Made by a program: the position numbers and the translations under genes. Source: Krasilnikovozyma curviuscula (Eukaryota > Basidiomycota > Tremellomycetes > Cystofilobasidiales > Mrakiaceae). Taken from it: a stretch of DNA of 64,000 bases. The notes beneath the pieces were generated by a model that ran no database searches, was not told where the DNA came from, and was given only the letters and a program-made list of their open reading frames with translations. Shown one piece after another: positions 43,620 through 55,546 of the stretch. How positions within the stretch are numbered: the first letter of the stretch is position 1; every line of letters starts with the position of its first letter. The DNA lies in contig MVAQ01000014.1 in assembly GCA_014825775.1 (NCBI GenBank), positions 1 through 64,000 on the forward strand, written 5' to 3'.

Positions 43620-44596
43620 TCTGAGGTATAAAGTGTGTTCTGAGGTATAGAGTGTATTAGTGAATGGGACAGGGTGCGCGTTCGATGAAAACAAGAATCA
43701 AGCGTGACTTATTTCTCTTCAAATTGACCGGTTGCTGATACGCCTCAAACTTAGAGCTATTATGCTTCAAGCCAATCTATCCGTTTCTCAGTCATGGTGG
43801 AAATTAACTGCTAGGAACAAGACAGGTACTAACCACGCGCAGTACTCGACAGGCATTAACGTCCCGTATCGTACGCGTAGACGAAAAAGGGTGTAACAAT
43901 TTATTGAGGTGTGCGGTAAGAATAAGCTGGAGAGTGGGGCTTGGTAATATGAGCTCTCCACAACAAAGGTGGGCGGGAAGAAACTCAAGGTCGCGCTTTC
44001 GAAGTGTAAGGAAAGGCGGCGCCGTATTGTGTTGGCAGGAGCTTATCAGAGGGATGATTCAGCCAATAATAGGAATCGTTGTAAAGCATCAAAGTGGATT
44101 TCAAATCTTTCGATACGTTGCATACTATGGGCAGTTTGTACTTGTGGTCATGGCAAAGAGGGAACATCTAGCATCCAGTTGTACAACCTTGTGCGGCCTT
44201 CCTGAATACACCAAAAAGGAGCGAAACAAGAAAATATAAAATTCAGAGTAAACTTGCTTGTGTTGTTGTTTCGGCATGGCCTCGTTGAGAAATGCACCGT
44301 GATCCTGATTTTCACAGATAGTCTGTCGAGTAATGTAGTTTCAATGGTCAAAACACTTGACCATGATGGTAAACAGGTTTGAAGTGATTATTGATATTTA
44401 CAGCTATTTTATAAGTTTAAATAATATCATACGCTTTATTGAAGATCCTAAAGCAGGAAGGTCATCAGCGCTATGGTTCCGAGTGTGATCATATACGAGC
44501 AGCTTCAACTTACTTGCATGGAGCACGTCAACTTATAGACAACCCTCATCACTCACTCTTTTTAACTCATTTGTACTCCTTCAATGCTAACTCGTC
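43620..44596. other. Intergenic, 1.0 kb
   Basis: Upstream of the SGNH hydrolase and 3' of the next F-box-like gene. AT-rich around 44340-44450. The frames at 43904-44239 (plus) have no recognisable content. Confidence 0.45.
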
Positions 44597-45589
44597 TCAC
44601 TCAGACAGTTCACCACTCTCGTCTCCCTCATCAACGTCAAACTCCTCATCCTCAGTCTTATCACTCGACCGGCTCAACACCTTCGCGCTCGAAATCTCAA
44701 ACGACGTCTCCACGCTCGCACTCGCAAATGTCTTTTTGACCTTTTCAAGCAGCCATTCCGGAAACGCCGATATGGTGCTGACAAACACGAGTCTCTCACA
44801 CGACGAGGGGAGCTTATCCCTAAATACGTCGTAGGTGTAGTCTGCTCTTTGGTCCCGTTTGTGATCAATAGTCTCACCGTCCTCAACGACGACAACGGTA
44901 AGCGATTGGAGACTCGTGAGATTCGCGAAAGAGAAATTATAGATGCCCTCAAGCTCTGCCGCGGGCGTGAAGAGCTCGGAGATCTCCATGTGGTCCATTC
45001 GAAGCGTCTTGATGTTTAACAACAGTGAGAGAGGTTGGATTTGTGATAGAGGGAGGAGGAGGGACCAGAATTCCATTAGCTGCTCGACGGGCGGGTCATG
45101 GTGTTTGAGAGGGACGACAGAGGAGAGACTGAGCTCATCGAGAGAGGCAGTCAGACCATTGAGCAGAGAAGGAAGCTGTTCAGGGGTTTTGAACATCGAG
45201 GGATGGATGTCCAGGACCTTCAGGTTCGGGAACAACTTCAATGAGAAGACCGGGTAAGATTCGTAGCTGATGTCTCCACCTTGAAATACCCGAACAGACT
45301 TGAACAGTTCCAACTGTTTCTCCTTCTCATCCCCTTCACAGTAGATGTTCTTGTTGAATTTCTGGAAGCTCTCGCATGACAAGAACCTGAGCTCCTCGTA
45401 AAGATGATGACTACCCAACAGCTTAAACAGTCGGCAAGTAGCGATGATGTTGGCACCTCGTCGCGTCGAAGGTTCGACAGCGAAAAATATGATATTTTTT
45501 GTAATTTCTGTAGGGAACTGAGCAGGGAAGGAGTTAAGCTGAGGTGTGGTTTTCGCGCCCAGAACTGCAGGCGCCAGTGATGACGACAT
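44597..45589 (-). CDS. F-box-like/LRR family protein, copy 3
   Basis: Single exon, 330 residues from the ATG at 45589. F-box-like start FPAQFPTEITKNIIFFAVEP, followed by STRRGANIIATCRLFKLLGS and HHLYEELRFLS, the same signature as the copies at 21036, 22789 and 49766. Leucine-rich strands follow (LFPNLKVLDIHPSMF, LDELSLSSVVP, LTSLQSLTVVVVEDGE), then YTYDVFRDKLPSSCERLVFV and EWLLEKVKKTFAS. It ends in an acidic tail absent from copies 1 and 2. Likely SCF adaptor; substrate unknown. It is more distant from copies 1 and 2 than they are from each other. Confidence 0.75.
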   Translation of the reverse strand: MSSSLAPAVLGAKTTPQLNSFPAQFPTEITKNIIFFAVEPSTRRGANIIATCRLFKLLGSHHLYEELRFLSCESFQKFNKNIYCEGDEKEKQLELFKSVRVFQGGDISYESYPVFSLKLFPNLKVLDIHPSMFKTPEQLPSLLNGLTASLDELSLSSVVPLKHHDPPVEQLMEFWSLLLPLSQIQPLSLLLNIKTLRMDHMEISELFTPAAELEGIYNFSFANLTSLQSLTVVVVEDGETIDHKRDQRADYTYDVFRDKLPSSCERLVFVSTISAFPEWLLEKVKKTFASASVETSFEISSAKVLSRSSDKTEDEEFDVDEGDESGELSE

Positions 45590-47976
45590 CACGACATCAG
45601 GGATCTAAAGGCCATACGAAACAAAAGATAAAAATCTTCAGTATTGAGATTAGGTGGAAGCCACTAGAGAGATATCCATTACGATACAGAAACGAGGGAT
45701 TCAGAATGAAATGGTATATAAATTTGCTGATTCGATGGTTTACCAAGAGGAATCGGATTAATTGGGTTTCCAGCGGATTCTCGACGGTGTTACTACTTCA
45801 GCCAGTATGATATATATATGATCAATATAAGCCCACAATACATGAAATTTGATGGGTTTTGTGATACTCACCAACAGAAGAGATGAGGAGCAGATGTAGG
45901 CTATTTGTTCAGTTCTGATACCGAGTTCTGGTAAACAATATCAAGCCAAGGTAATTTGGGCTGTATATTTCGTAAAAAGAAAAGATGTCACTTTTCAATA
46001 TCCCTGCGTGTATTTGGGACTTGAGACTTTGACCGTCTGAAGCGTGGGAACGGAACTCGCTGGAGCTGAGGTTATCTTCGAACAGGATAGGGCAAAATTC
46101 TCAGATATTCCACCCGCTTCGCTGTTAAATTTGTGAACTCCCTAACAAACAGAGTAGAGTTGGGATCTGTTTGGGTTTTTTCTGAGTATTTAGTTTGTAC
46201 ACACTGAATTTCTTCCATTTCAAGGGAAATTGCAAAGCGGTGACTGATTGCAAGATTTTGGCTCACAGGTAAGCTCACATATTCCAGGTTACCAACACGG
46301 GTTATTTGCTTCGAAATGACATAACGTATCTGCTGGTGTGAAGTATGCAGCTGGAATGGACCGTTTGAGACGCTTCCACGGCCACCGAGTGGGGATCTGC
46401 AGCATCTCAGTGCTTCTGACATTTTTAATAATCACACAAAGGTTGAGGCTGGTCTAAGAGTTGACATTACGTATCGTCATACATTCGACCTAATGACCCA
46501 TTTACATTCTTTTCATTTATGTCTTTCCGGGACCATACCTACTTTCATGGTCCAAGTTCACTACTTAGAGACGGTCATGCCACCTCTCGACCTGGCAACT
46601 GAAATCTTAGAGGCATCTTAGATTCTGATGTCATCTCCTTCTAGATAATAAGTTCGCTTGTACCTCTTGAGCGTTCGAAGGACCTTGAGGAGTTGTACGA
46701 AAACCTATTATTTTGGTTCTGAGATGATCATCAGCAAGATCCGCGATAACTTCAACAGTTTTGATAAAGATCTCAATCATTGGTCGCGGCAACTCCAATG
46801 AATCTGGTCCTATGTCGGCGGTGATGTCAATGTCGACATTGATCGGAGGTTGAGTTGAGACAATTTTCCAAACCACAAGCCCCTTAAACTACCTCCTACT
46901 GATTTGAGGTTACTTTCATTAAATCCTCCAATTTTTCTTCTACTCCGTTAGACAGCTGTGCGTTTCCTCAGCACTGTTTTGAAGAGAGCACGGAAAGCGG
47001 CACGACTAAAACGACAAGTGTGATGGGAGATTCAGCCCTAGAACCGTAGTTCCCAGAATCAAGATATTTCAGGTGAAATATATAAAGTTCGTTACACCAT
47101 TAAATGGACCGTAATGGGTTTCCTGAAGCAATTATGTTGCCCAACAGCTAGGCTCACGTGCTTTGAGTGAAATGGATTGCACTCAACTATTTTTTATGCT
47201 TCATTCAAGCAATCAAATATAGCTGCCCAACTGAAAGTAATTATTGGCACCAATGCGCAAGAGAGTCAAGGCAACCAAGTAAGAAAGAGTGGTTGCCCAA
47301 GCTGTTGAAGATTGGAAAGACGTTGAAGGAATCCAGTGAGGAAATCGAGTCTGACATTTGGGAAGACGCTCCTGAAGTTCTTGAACATCATTTTCTATAC
47401 TCCTATACCTTACCAAGCAACTGGATTTCTACTTTCAGACCCGCGCGACGTGATCAGCGCGGCTCCTTTAATGTCCAAGCTTTTTTTCTCGCCTAGCAGT
47501 CTCTATCCCATCGCTTCTAGTGCATCAAACTTTCTCTTTCCAAGGTGTTCGTTACTATTCTTTTCACCTCATCGCGCCGAATCGGTTAAACAGGAAGACG
47601 AACGGAAGAGGTCAAGCACGTCTTTGTTGTCACATCATCAGCACGCCACTCTGGCCACCGCCGAAGACATAATCACTTTTTTTTTCGGAGCTGATTAATT
47701 CTTTACCTTCACTCCCAACCACATTTCTTCTTATCCAAACGTGAGATTTTGATGTTTGATCTGGCATTGCTGATGTTTGATTGCCATCTCATCGTTTTGC
47801 TCAATCGCTGACTGCCTTGCTCTTATTCTTTGTTCCATTGATTTGTTAGCTTCATCTTTCACCTCTCATCTTGTAAGTTAGATTTCCCTTTCTTTCTGCC
47901 TTTTCCTGTCCAGCTTGCTAACAAGATTCTCTTCTTTGGTTTCGTCGATTTGGTTCTGTTCACTTTCATCGTTTGT
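45590..47976. other. Gene-poor stretch, 2.4 kb
   Basis: No well-supported gene. Minus-strand frames 46631-46876 (starts MVWKIVSTQPPINVDIDITA) and 46072-46422 could be two exons of one small gene of unknown function: a donor near 46665 and an acceptor just inside the second frame would keep phase, but the intron would be about 250 nt and nothing is recognised. The last 300 bases are CT-rich and contain a GTAAGT donor near 47873, probably a 5' UTR intron of the following gene. Confidence 0.35.
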
Positions 47977-48006
47977 ATGACAGCAGCTCTGCCCAAATCT
48001 CCCAAA

Positions 48007-49328
48007 ATGCCAGTTGAATTCATCTCTTTGACCTTCAATAACGCCTCCACGGAGCTCAACCCGATCCCCTTCGCTCCCATCGACGTCGACTTCCTGGACC
48101 GATACGCTCGATCGTTAGACGACTATGAGTTCAACTACACCCTCTGCCCTTACGGCTCTGGTGGATTCGATCCTTTCACCATTGGAGCTCACATTCTTGC
48201 TAGAACGAAGAAGCTCTCCGTTGTCATTGCTTTGAGACCAAACACAATGTGCGTCTCCTGATCGTGTCAATTTCACCTCGATCACAATGACTAACCTTCT
48301 CGCCTCATCACCTCCTTCTTTTTTTGTTATGTTTTAGGTACCCAACTGTCGCTGCTAAGCAACTTGCTACCCTCTCGCAACTCAGTGGTGGTAGAGTAGT
48401 CGTCCACTTCATCGCCGGAGGCAGTGATGAAGAACAACAAAGAGAAGGTGATTTCCTCGATAAGAATGAGCGATACGCTCGTGAGGAGGAATACATCAAG
48501 ATCCTCCGCCGAGCATGGGCTTCCACGGAGCCCTTCGACTGGGAGGGAAAGTACTACCAGTTCAAGAACTTTGCGAACCACGTCGCCCCACATAACAAGC
48601 ACATCGACGTCTCTGTCGGTGGTTCATCGCCTGAGGCTTACAGAGTTGGTGGATCCCTCGGTGATATCTTTGGCTTGTGGGGCGAGCCTCTGAAGGATAC
48701 CAAGGAGCAGATTGATCGAATTTATGCTGAGGCCGAGAAGGCTGGCAGAACTGACAGACCAAGAATCTGGGTGGGTCCACCTCTCCTTTGTGTCTTTTGT
48801 TTGATTTTATTGCTCTTTTCTGACAAGCTCTCGTGTTGCAGGTCACCTTCCGACCAATCATCGCCGAGACTGAGGAGCTTGCTTGGTCCAAGGCTCACCG
48901 TTATTTGGACCTCTTGACCAAGAGTGCCGGAAAGAACGCCTCGAAGGAGGCCAGAGTCAACAAGGATCCAGCTAACGTTGGCTCACAGCGTCTGTTGGAC
49001 ATTGCCAAGCGTGGTGACGTTCAGGACCGAGCGCTGTGGTACCCAACTGGTCAGTCGCATCAGCCTTTTTTTCCCCTGTCTGTCGTACAAGCCTGACACT
49101 ATTTGTTATTCTTCAGTTACCGCTACCGGAGCCAGAGGTGCTTCCACCGCCCTCGTCGGATCGTATCAGACCATCATCGACTCGATCATTGACTACGTGG
49201 ACCTCGGATGTGACTTGATTTCTATCAGAGGCTACGATAACTACAACGACGCCGTCGATTACGGTCGCTACATCCTTCCAGGCGTGAGAAAGGTGCTGAA
49301 AGAGAGGGAGGAGAAAGTGGTTGCTTAG
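48007..49328 (+). CDS. SsuD-like FMN-dependent monooxygenase (luciferase-like family)
   Basis: Four exons (48007-48248, 48338-48770, 48842-49049, 49117-49328) encode about 364 residues. Close to bacterial alkanesulfonate monooxygenase SsuD in pattern: KKLSVVIALRPNTMYPTVAA, QLATLSQLSGGRVVVHFIAG, GDFLDKNERYAREEEYIKIL, a GKYYQFKN strand, VGGSSPEAYRVGG, TGARGASTALVGSY and VDLGCDLISIRGY. SsuD uses reduced FMN and O2 to cleave sulfonates to aldehyde and sulfite, giving sulfur when sulfate is scarce; the exact substrate here is unproven. An upstream in-frame ATG at 47977 is possible, but a GTAAGT donor near 47873 and an acceptor near 47982 would remove it. No partner flavin reductase is adjacent. 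Confidence 0.88.
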
Positions 49329-49765
49329 AAAGGTAAAAGGATATACTGTACATAAGTTTCACAATCTAATCCGATCTGATAATCGCAAGTCATCTACAGA
49401 AACAAAAAAAAAACGAACGACGCATATAATCCAGCTACAACAAAGGTAGATACTGCATTAGTGGTCGTAGGGAACAAACATCCTTGTAGGAATGCGATTG
49501 GTGCCTCTTTTTAGATTTGATCATTGTTCCTCCTACAGTTATTTGCATTCGAGATGCGACCTCTTTCATTTCAAAAGAGAAGACGTTGAGTTTCATATTG
49601 TGTAATTATAGATGTATCGCTTTCCTACGATTTCCCACAACAAACCAGAAGATTTGAGTCAGTATCATCTGTGTTATGTGCAGTATTCTGTGGACATTGC
49701 ATCGAGAAAGCATTCTCCCAAAGTGATAAAGAACCCACAACAACAATTTTTCTTCTTTCTGGTCA
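49329..49765. other. Convergent spacer
   Basis: 3' sides of the monooxygenase and the next F-box-like gene. No gene seen. Confidence 0.45.
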
Positions 49766-50891
49766 TCAGATAAACCCCTCATCGTCTCCAGCAGCGGACA
49801 TCCACATCAAAATCTCCGGCATCATCGCGATCTCTAGCATCAAATTCAAGTCCTCACTCTTCTTGAGAATCGTAACGATAGTCTCGACGTAGTCCTTGTG
49901 CACCCAATCGAATTTCACCTTCTTCAAATTACCAGCAAGGACGAGTTGAGACCGAAGGAAGTGAAGAACTCGAGCTAAGTCAGCCAGGTCGGCATAGGGA
50001 TCCGAGATGACCAGAGTGAGCTCTTTGAGGTTCGAAGCCGACGAGATGTCTATCCTGGATGTTGAGTAAGCAAATGTTTTGAGTATATCAAACTCAGCCA
50101 AGTCAATTTGGAGGTACTGAAGAGTCGTATTGAGATGCTTTTGTTGGTTGAGGTTGGTGGGCACTCTGATGGCTGAACCGGGATGACGCAAGTGACAGTC
50201 GGTCGTCATAATACTGGAGCAAGTGAACTGAGTGAGTGACCAGGGTGCTGATATCAATGGAGCTATTTCGGTGCAGTTGATGGCGAAGTTGGGATGGATA
50301 GTGATAGACGTGACAGCGGGAAAAATGAGTGGGTCAAGTGTGAAGTGCAGTGGGTATCGATTCCTGTAGATTTCAGATGGCATGTGATATTCCGAAGCGA
50401 CATATGGCCGGTTGATCTTCATGTCACCACCCTCGAATGATTTTGACCATTTGAACCTCTTATAAGGGGCCAGCAGCTGCGCATCTCCTTCCTCTAGCAT
50501 GAATCTCCCCACTGAGTGACACTCTGTTGTCCACCACCTATCAAAGTTTACTATGCTTGTCCAAGATCTCAGCTTGATTTCTTCGTAGAGGTACCGCGTG
50601 CCGAGATTGTTGAATTCGCGACATGTTGCAACGACTTGGGCTCCACTCCTTGTCGAAGGTTCCACAGCGCACTGGAGTATCTTGATTATAATTTCAGTTG
50701 GTAGTGTAGAGAATGGTGCGTAAACCGTTGTTGAGACCGAGCTGCAACTGCAACAGGTCAGCGGAGGCTCTTCACACAAATTCAAATCAGCAAAACAATT
50801 CAATGGTATATCTCAGTGGCAGACAATGCTCACCTCTAGTCCCATATTCGCCATCAGAATCATCTTCAGCGTCTGGTACTGAGAAGAGCAT
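49766..50891 (-). CDS. F-box-like/LRR family protein, copy 4
   Basis: Two exons (50834-50891, 49766-50769), 353 residues. The main frame lacks an ATG; a short first exon (MLFSVPDAEDDSDGEYGTR) with a GTGAGC donor, 64-nt intron and AAG acceptor supplies it in phase. Core signature: FSTLPTEIIIKILQCAVEP, STRSGAQVVATCREFNNLGT, RYLYEEIKLRSW. The remainder is strand/leucine rich (FPAVTSITIHPNFAINC, LQYLQIDLAEFDILKTFAYS, LKELTLVISDPYADLADLA). It is the most diverged of the four members and lacks the DESPPYH segment of copies 1 and 2. A putative SCF adaptor with unknown target. Confidence 0.74.
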
Positions 50892-51799
50892 ATATGGATC
50901 CACCTATTTTGAGGTAGTGGTCTAACGACCAATAGATAACGGAGCAAGCCTCAGAACTTAGACCTTCAAGCACACACAGCAGAATAGCAAGCTATACCTG
51001 TGAGATACTGATGAGCCAAAATTAATGTCCTCACTTCTTGTAAGTCGATGGCTTTTTGTACGGATGGATGAATGCTCGAATGATTTGGGCTTACTCCCTC
51101 CTCCCGACAGATGGAGCCTGGCCTCAAGTTACAGAGCAGCACTCGGGTAAGCATATAAGGGCAATCAATCAAAGACTTAGCCTTGTAGAGACTCACGAGA
51201 CTGGACTATTGTTGTAAATGGCTGCTGGGCCAGGGGCCATTAAAGTGCGGGTGGTAGAGTTCGGCTCGCGCTGGACGAGCTGCACTAGTCAGCACCTAAC
51301 CATTTTGCTTGGAAGTCCAACAATGAGAGGAGTGAGAGCAGGTAATGGAGAAGTGAAAGGGGTGTTGTTCAAGAAGATTGATTTTCTTGCACTTTTTCTT
51401 CCCAGTGTCGGCTCATCAGTCGGTCAGAGGCATTGTTTTGATTCTCAAAAGGAACTAGAAACAACGCTGAGGACTGGTCATAGATGCGTCTTATCTTGCT
51501 AAAATCTCCCTCCCTCTCAGGAATTATGCTGTACATTCACACCCTGAGGAGAAATGCGGAAGCTCTGCAAGGTTATGGGCACGCGAACTTAAAAAGGACA
51601 GCGTCGAAGACCAACATTCATATTACATATAGCAAAGTACATACTATGTGTACATTAATCGTCATAATTCGTCATTAAGTATTCAACAAGTTCGTTACAC
51701 GACACATTGCCTAGGAAAGCCTTTACAATCAGAGGAGCTGCGTGTATTAAAACCATCAGGTTCGATCTTTTCGCTACACCTTCACCGAGACCAAAAAGG
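50892..51799. other. Intergenic, 0.9 kb
   Basis: Upstream of F-box-like copy 4 and 3' of EOS1. The frame at 51218-51502 (plus) shows no family pattern. No gene supported. Confidence 0.45.
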
Positions 51800-53977
51800 T
51801 CATATGTTTCGACTTGTCAAACCAACTTCTCCCCTCATCTGTCGGTCCCTCTCGATGAGCAACCACCAGCAAGTCACAAAGTACAACCCGACCAGCGGCG
51901 CTCCACACTGCAGAACAACCATTCCCCAGTCCCATTTCCTGTGCCTGTGAGAATGTCCCTTTGAGTTGAGCGACCCGTGTTTCTTCAGCCCTCGACCAAG
52001 ACCACCGCTAGAGCTAACAAGGCCATTGCTCTTCGATGAATGATTTTCTCCTCCGAACAACCATATCCAGCCGCCGATGCCGGGCAAGTTGGACGTGACC
52101 CAGATTCGAACAGCATTGGATCCGGAAGTGAACGTTCCTATCGCAATCCAGCTGATGAGGGGCCGGATCTCAGAGCCGACGAGGCGTAGCGTAAGGCTCG
52201 TCAACGGCCAGCAGAGAGCTTGAAGAGAGAGAAGACGGAGAAGGGTAGAGCTAAGTGGATAGTAGATGAGCCAACGTCGAGAAAGACCAGACGTGAGGAG
52301 GAAACATTGCAGTGCGGTGAGGAGAGACTGTTGATTTTTTTTTTTTACAGATGCCAACATTGTGTCGATCAATGTCCAGAGTTTTGAAAGTAAAGAAACA
52401 AATAACATTTTTTTTTTCGAATTGAAAGAAAGATTGAAAGAGAGGATCGAGAGAGAAGAAAGAGCTGTCAGTGCCAAAATTGGAGTGGAGTGGGAGAAAG
52501 TAGCGAGAAAGACTAACCCAAAGTGAAGCTAGGAACAGTTCTCCCTTTTGATCATCGTTGGAACTGTGTAACATATCATTCCAGAGATAAAATGTTCCTG
52601 AAAGATCGGTGTGCGACGATGTCAGTCATCCGCAGGGACGCGAGGGACGGGACGAGGTGCAAGAGTCCTACCGGTCAAGCTGGGGACGACACTCAACGAC
52701 CTCAACAAAAGAAGGATAAGAGGCATAGAAACGAGGGATGTTGGGGGTGTCCTCGACGATGGCGGCATCAGAGAGGTAGGAAGCTGAACGAAGAGTGATA
52801 AGAAAGTGTCAGTATAAGCTTTGGACATTTGAAAAACATCTTTGCGGCGGTTATCAAGACCGAAGAACACTATCGAATGAACACGAAGAGCAGAAATGAC
52901 ACTCACTGGTTCTTCTCCGTCAGTACTGAGGATTCCTCTGACCTCACTGTCTGGCTCAGGGCTAGCTGCTCCACCTCTCATCCCACCAGCCTTTTCATCC
53001 CCCACGATGGTTGTAGATGCTAGCAAAATCCTCTCCCTTTCCATCTCTCTCATCCTTTCTCTATCCGTCTCGCTGAGCCCCCCAAGCGCGAGCCCCAAGT
53101 TGTTTGTTGGCGGCGCGTTGTCAGAGGAATTTTCAGCACGACGTACGCCCCTGGATTTGAACATCAGCCCACCGTCCTGTTGGTGCAAAGGTTGGCTGGG
53201 TAGAGAAGACGACATCCCATAGTACGCCGATGAAGAGCTGCCTGATTGGTACTGATGTTGGAACTGCTGAAACTGAGCGTTGTAAAAACTGACGAGGGAC
53301 GGGTTGGATTGGCTTCGGGGACCGATAGGTTTGATTTGAGGAGAGTAGTACGCTGGTGGAGATTTGGCGAGAAGAGGGCTGAGCTGCTGCGTCGGCGTTG
53401 GTGGTGTTGAAGGAATCAAAGGGAATGGAAGTTCGAGAGAGGAAGCTGAAGATTTTGACCTTTTTCGTCCCGCGGGACTTGAACCTCTGGAGGAGCTTCT
53501 GGAGTGCAAAGACGATTCTCCTAGTCGAATATGAGCGTGTAAAGGAGAGGTGTGAAGAGATTCCTGGATCAAGTCAGTTTCACTCTTCGAGGTAATGATC
53601 CTCTTCTGTGGCTGAGGAGGAGGACTCGAAATGGAGGTCAGGGAGGAGAGGCGCTGTGGCGGAGAGGGACGGGTTGATGGTGTGGCATTGCTGTTGATGA
53701 AGAAAGCTTGCTGCTGGGGAAGGGCAGGGAGGAGTTCCAGGGTTTGCTTGGGGCTGTCTCTTGGAGAGAGAGGGGCAAGGGAGGAGGACAGGGCAGAGAT
53801 GGAGGGTCGTCGTGAGGCGGGTGCGGATCTGGGGTGGAATTGCAGCTGCTGTTGGGTATACGGATTTTGAGAGAAGTAGTTGGAGGACGAGAGAGAAGGG
53901 AGCTGAGGGGATGTAGGCTGGGCTGGAGAAGGGAGGGAGGCTGAGGGAGAACACGGCTGCCCAGCTGCTCGAATCAT
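51800..53977 (-). CDS. EOS1: EOS1-like ER membrane protein for N-glycosylation
   Basis: Four exons (52907-53977, 52672-52783, 52518-52597, 51800-52327) give 596 residues. About 355 residues of Ser/Pro/Gln-rich, probably disordered sequence come first. The membrane part begins with PLILLLLRSLSVVPSLTGTF and continues through LQALCWPLTSLTLRLVGSEI, PLISWIAIGTFTSGSNAV, RIWVTSNLPG and a closing HRKWDWGMVVLQC with a hydrophobic segment. These match the EOS1 family pattern (WPLT, RP..W..IGT, WVTSN, WDW). Yeast Eos1 is an ER membrane protein needed for normal N-glycosylation. Intron 3 (about 190 nt, with A/T runs) is longer than most and could hide a small exon. The long N-terminal region is poorly conserved in pattern. 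Confidence 0.8.
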
Positions 53978-55546
53978 CCGGAGAACGGGGGGTGGAGGAG
54001 GGGAGATTCCAGCACGTTTCGATCAGACGCAAAGCCTAAAATACCCTTTGCTGAGGAAACAACACCGCAACACCAAGAGACGAATTCAGAGTAGCTATCA
54101 GGAGAGGGAGGGAAGATACATAGCTGTGGTTGGACGACGACATCAGCAGATAAACTTCGAAAGAAGCGCTCTGATCAGCTGGTGCAATGTATGTCAAGCA
54201 CGCCTCATGGGTGAACTCTCCGCAGACCACCGGCGCTGCGATCGGTTGATCCCATCATGCACCCAAGCTTGTGCCCCCTGGGCCTATTCAGTCTGGAGAG
54301 CTGAACGCACAACGATGAAACAGCAGCGAGAGACTGCACGGCTTAACTCGCGTGATCGAGAGAAACCAGCGGAAGGAAGCGAGCGTCTGGCTGTCGATCG
54401 CATCTTGCGAAAAGATGTCTCCCGCAGCGCACCATGAAACGTCAGGATTGTCCGAATCTGACGGTGCTGGTGATGTAAACAATGGATCGGGTTCTTCTGT
54501 AGGAGGTTAGGACGTATCCACACCTTTCGCTCTCTTCCAGAGTGAACCCCGCGCGTCCACCTTGCAGTTCCGACCCAAGCAATGTATCGTTTCAGATTAG
54601 CACTACGAAGACACGAGATAGGGACTGTTTGTTCCAGATGCAAGAAAACGAGACTACAGGGAAACGGTTGAAGAGATTCATTAAGGGGGGAGGGCCAGAA
54701 CACATTGTCTTGAGACGCAGCCCTGCTCGTCTGAACTTTACCTCTTGCGAGACACACACTCCCGCACTGCAATAGAGCCAGGCGATTCAATGCGAACGAT
54801 CTTTGTTGACTTCCATATCGAAAGCAACATGCAGACAGGTGGAGCAAAAAGGTCAGGTACTGTAGAACAGTGAGCCTAATGAAAGTGTTGGGCGCCATTG
54901 CGAGCTGTCGTAAACGAAAGGTAAGCAGATAGTGTGAATGAGACCTCACCCTGTTTCGACACTGGTGCTACGCATCTGCGAGGGACTTCATAGCCACTCC
55001 AGTGCAGCTCCGTTCCAAGAACAAATGGTTTGGATTACTGGGAGGGAACAGAGGAGGCGTACTATCTGCGTTTGAGCGAAACACAGCTGCGGCTCCTTGA
55101 CAAGTTCGAATCAGAAAAACAACCAAGCTGTGATAAGAGCAGTAGCACCAACCAACTCTTCTGCAGATGGATTCTTGCTGAAGCTCTTTCTGAAGGGGAG
55201 CTGTTCGCTCAGCTGAGAGAGAGGCACGAATACAGAGAGAGAACGTGGTGTTGGAGACCAACCCACACTCTATCGCGTGGAGACGCAACAACGACACGAC
55301 CGTAACTGAGAACGTGCGCTTGTTCTGAAGATTGATGATGTATCACTATCACACTTCTCAGCAGATCCTTTCAAGATAAGAATGATAGGAGATTTTTATA
55401 CACTGAAGAAAGAACGCAATGAAATTCGAGACAACAGAGATGCGTACTATAAAACCGCATGAAATGAATGTCGCACACCAAGGCTGCTTATTTAATTTCC
55501 ATATCAAACAACCCGCCCTTTTCATTCAATACCAACCACTACACAA
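53978..55546. other. Uncharacterised 1.6-kb stretch rich in open frames
   Basis: No recognised gene, yet open frames overlap on both strands: 54284-54949 minus (221 codons, Arg/Ser/Leu-rich), 54048-54437 plus and 54968-55297 minus. None carries a motif I know. The region separates EOS1 from the permease gene and may be UTR, a fast-evolving gene or non-coding RNA. Confidence 0.35.

Noticed and set aside
47167..47496. 109-codon frame before the monooxygenase
   Set aside because: No recognisable domain, no good splice or start context, and it lies in a stop-rich, gene-poor stretch.
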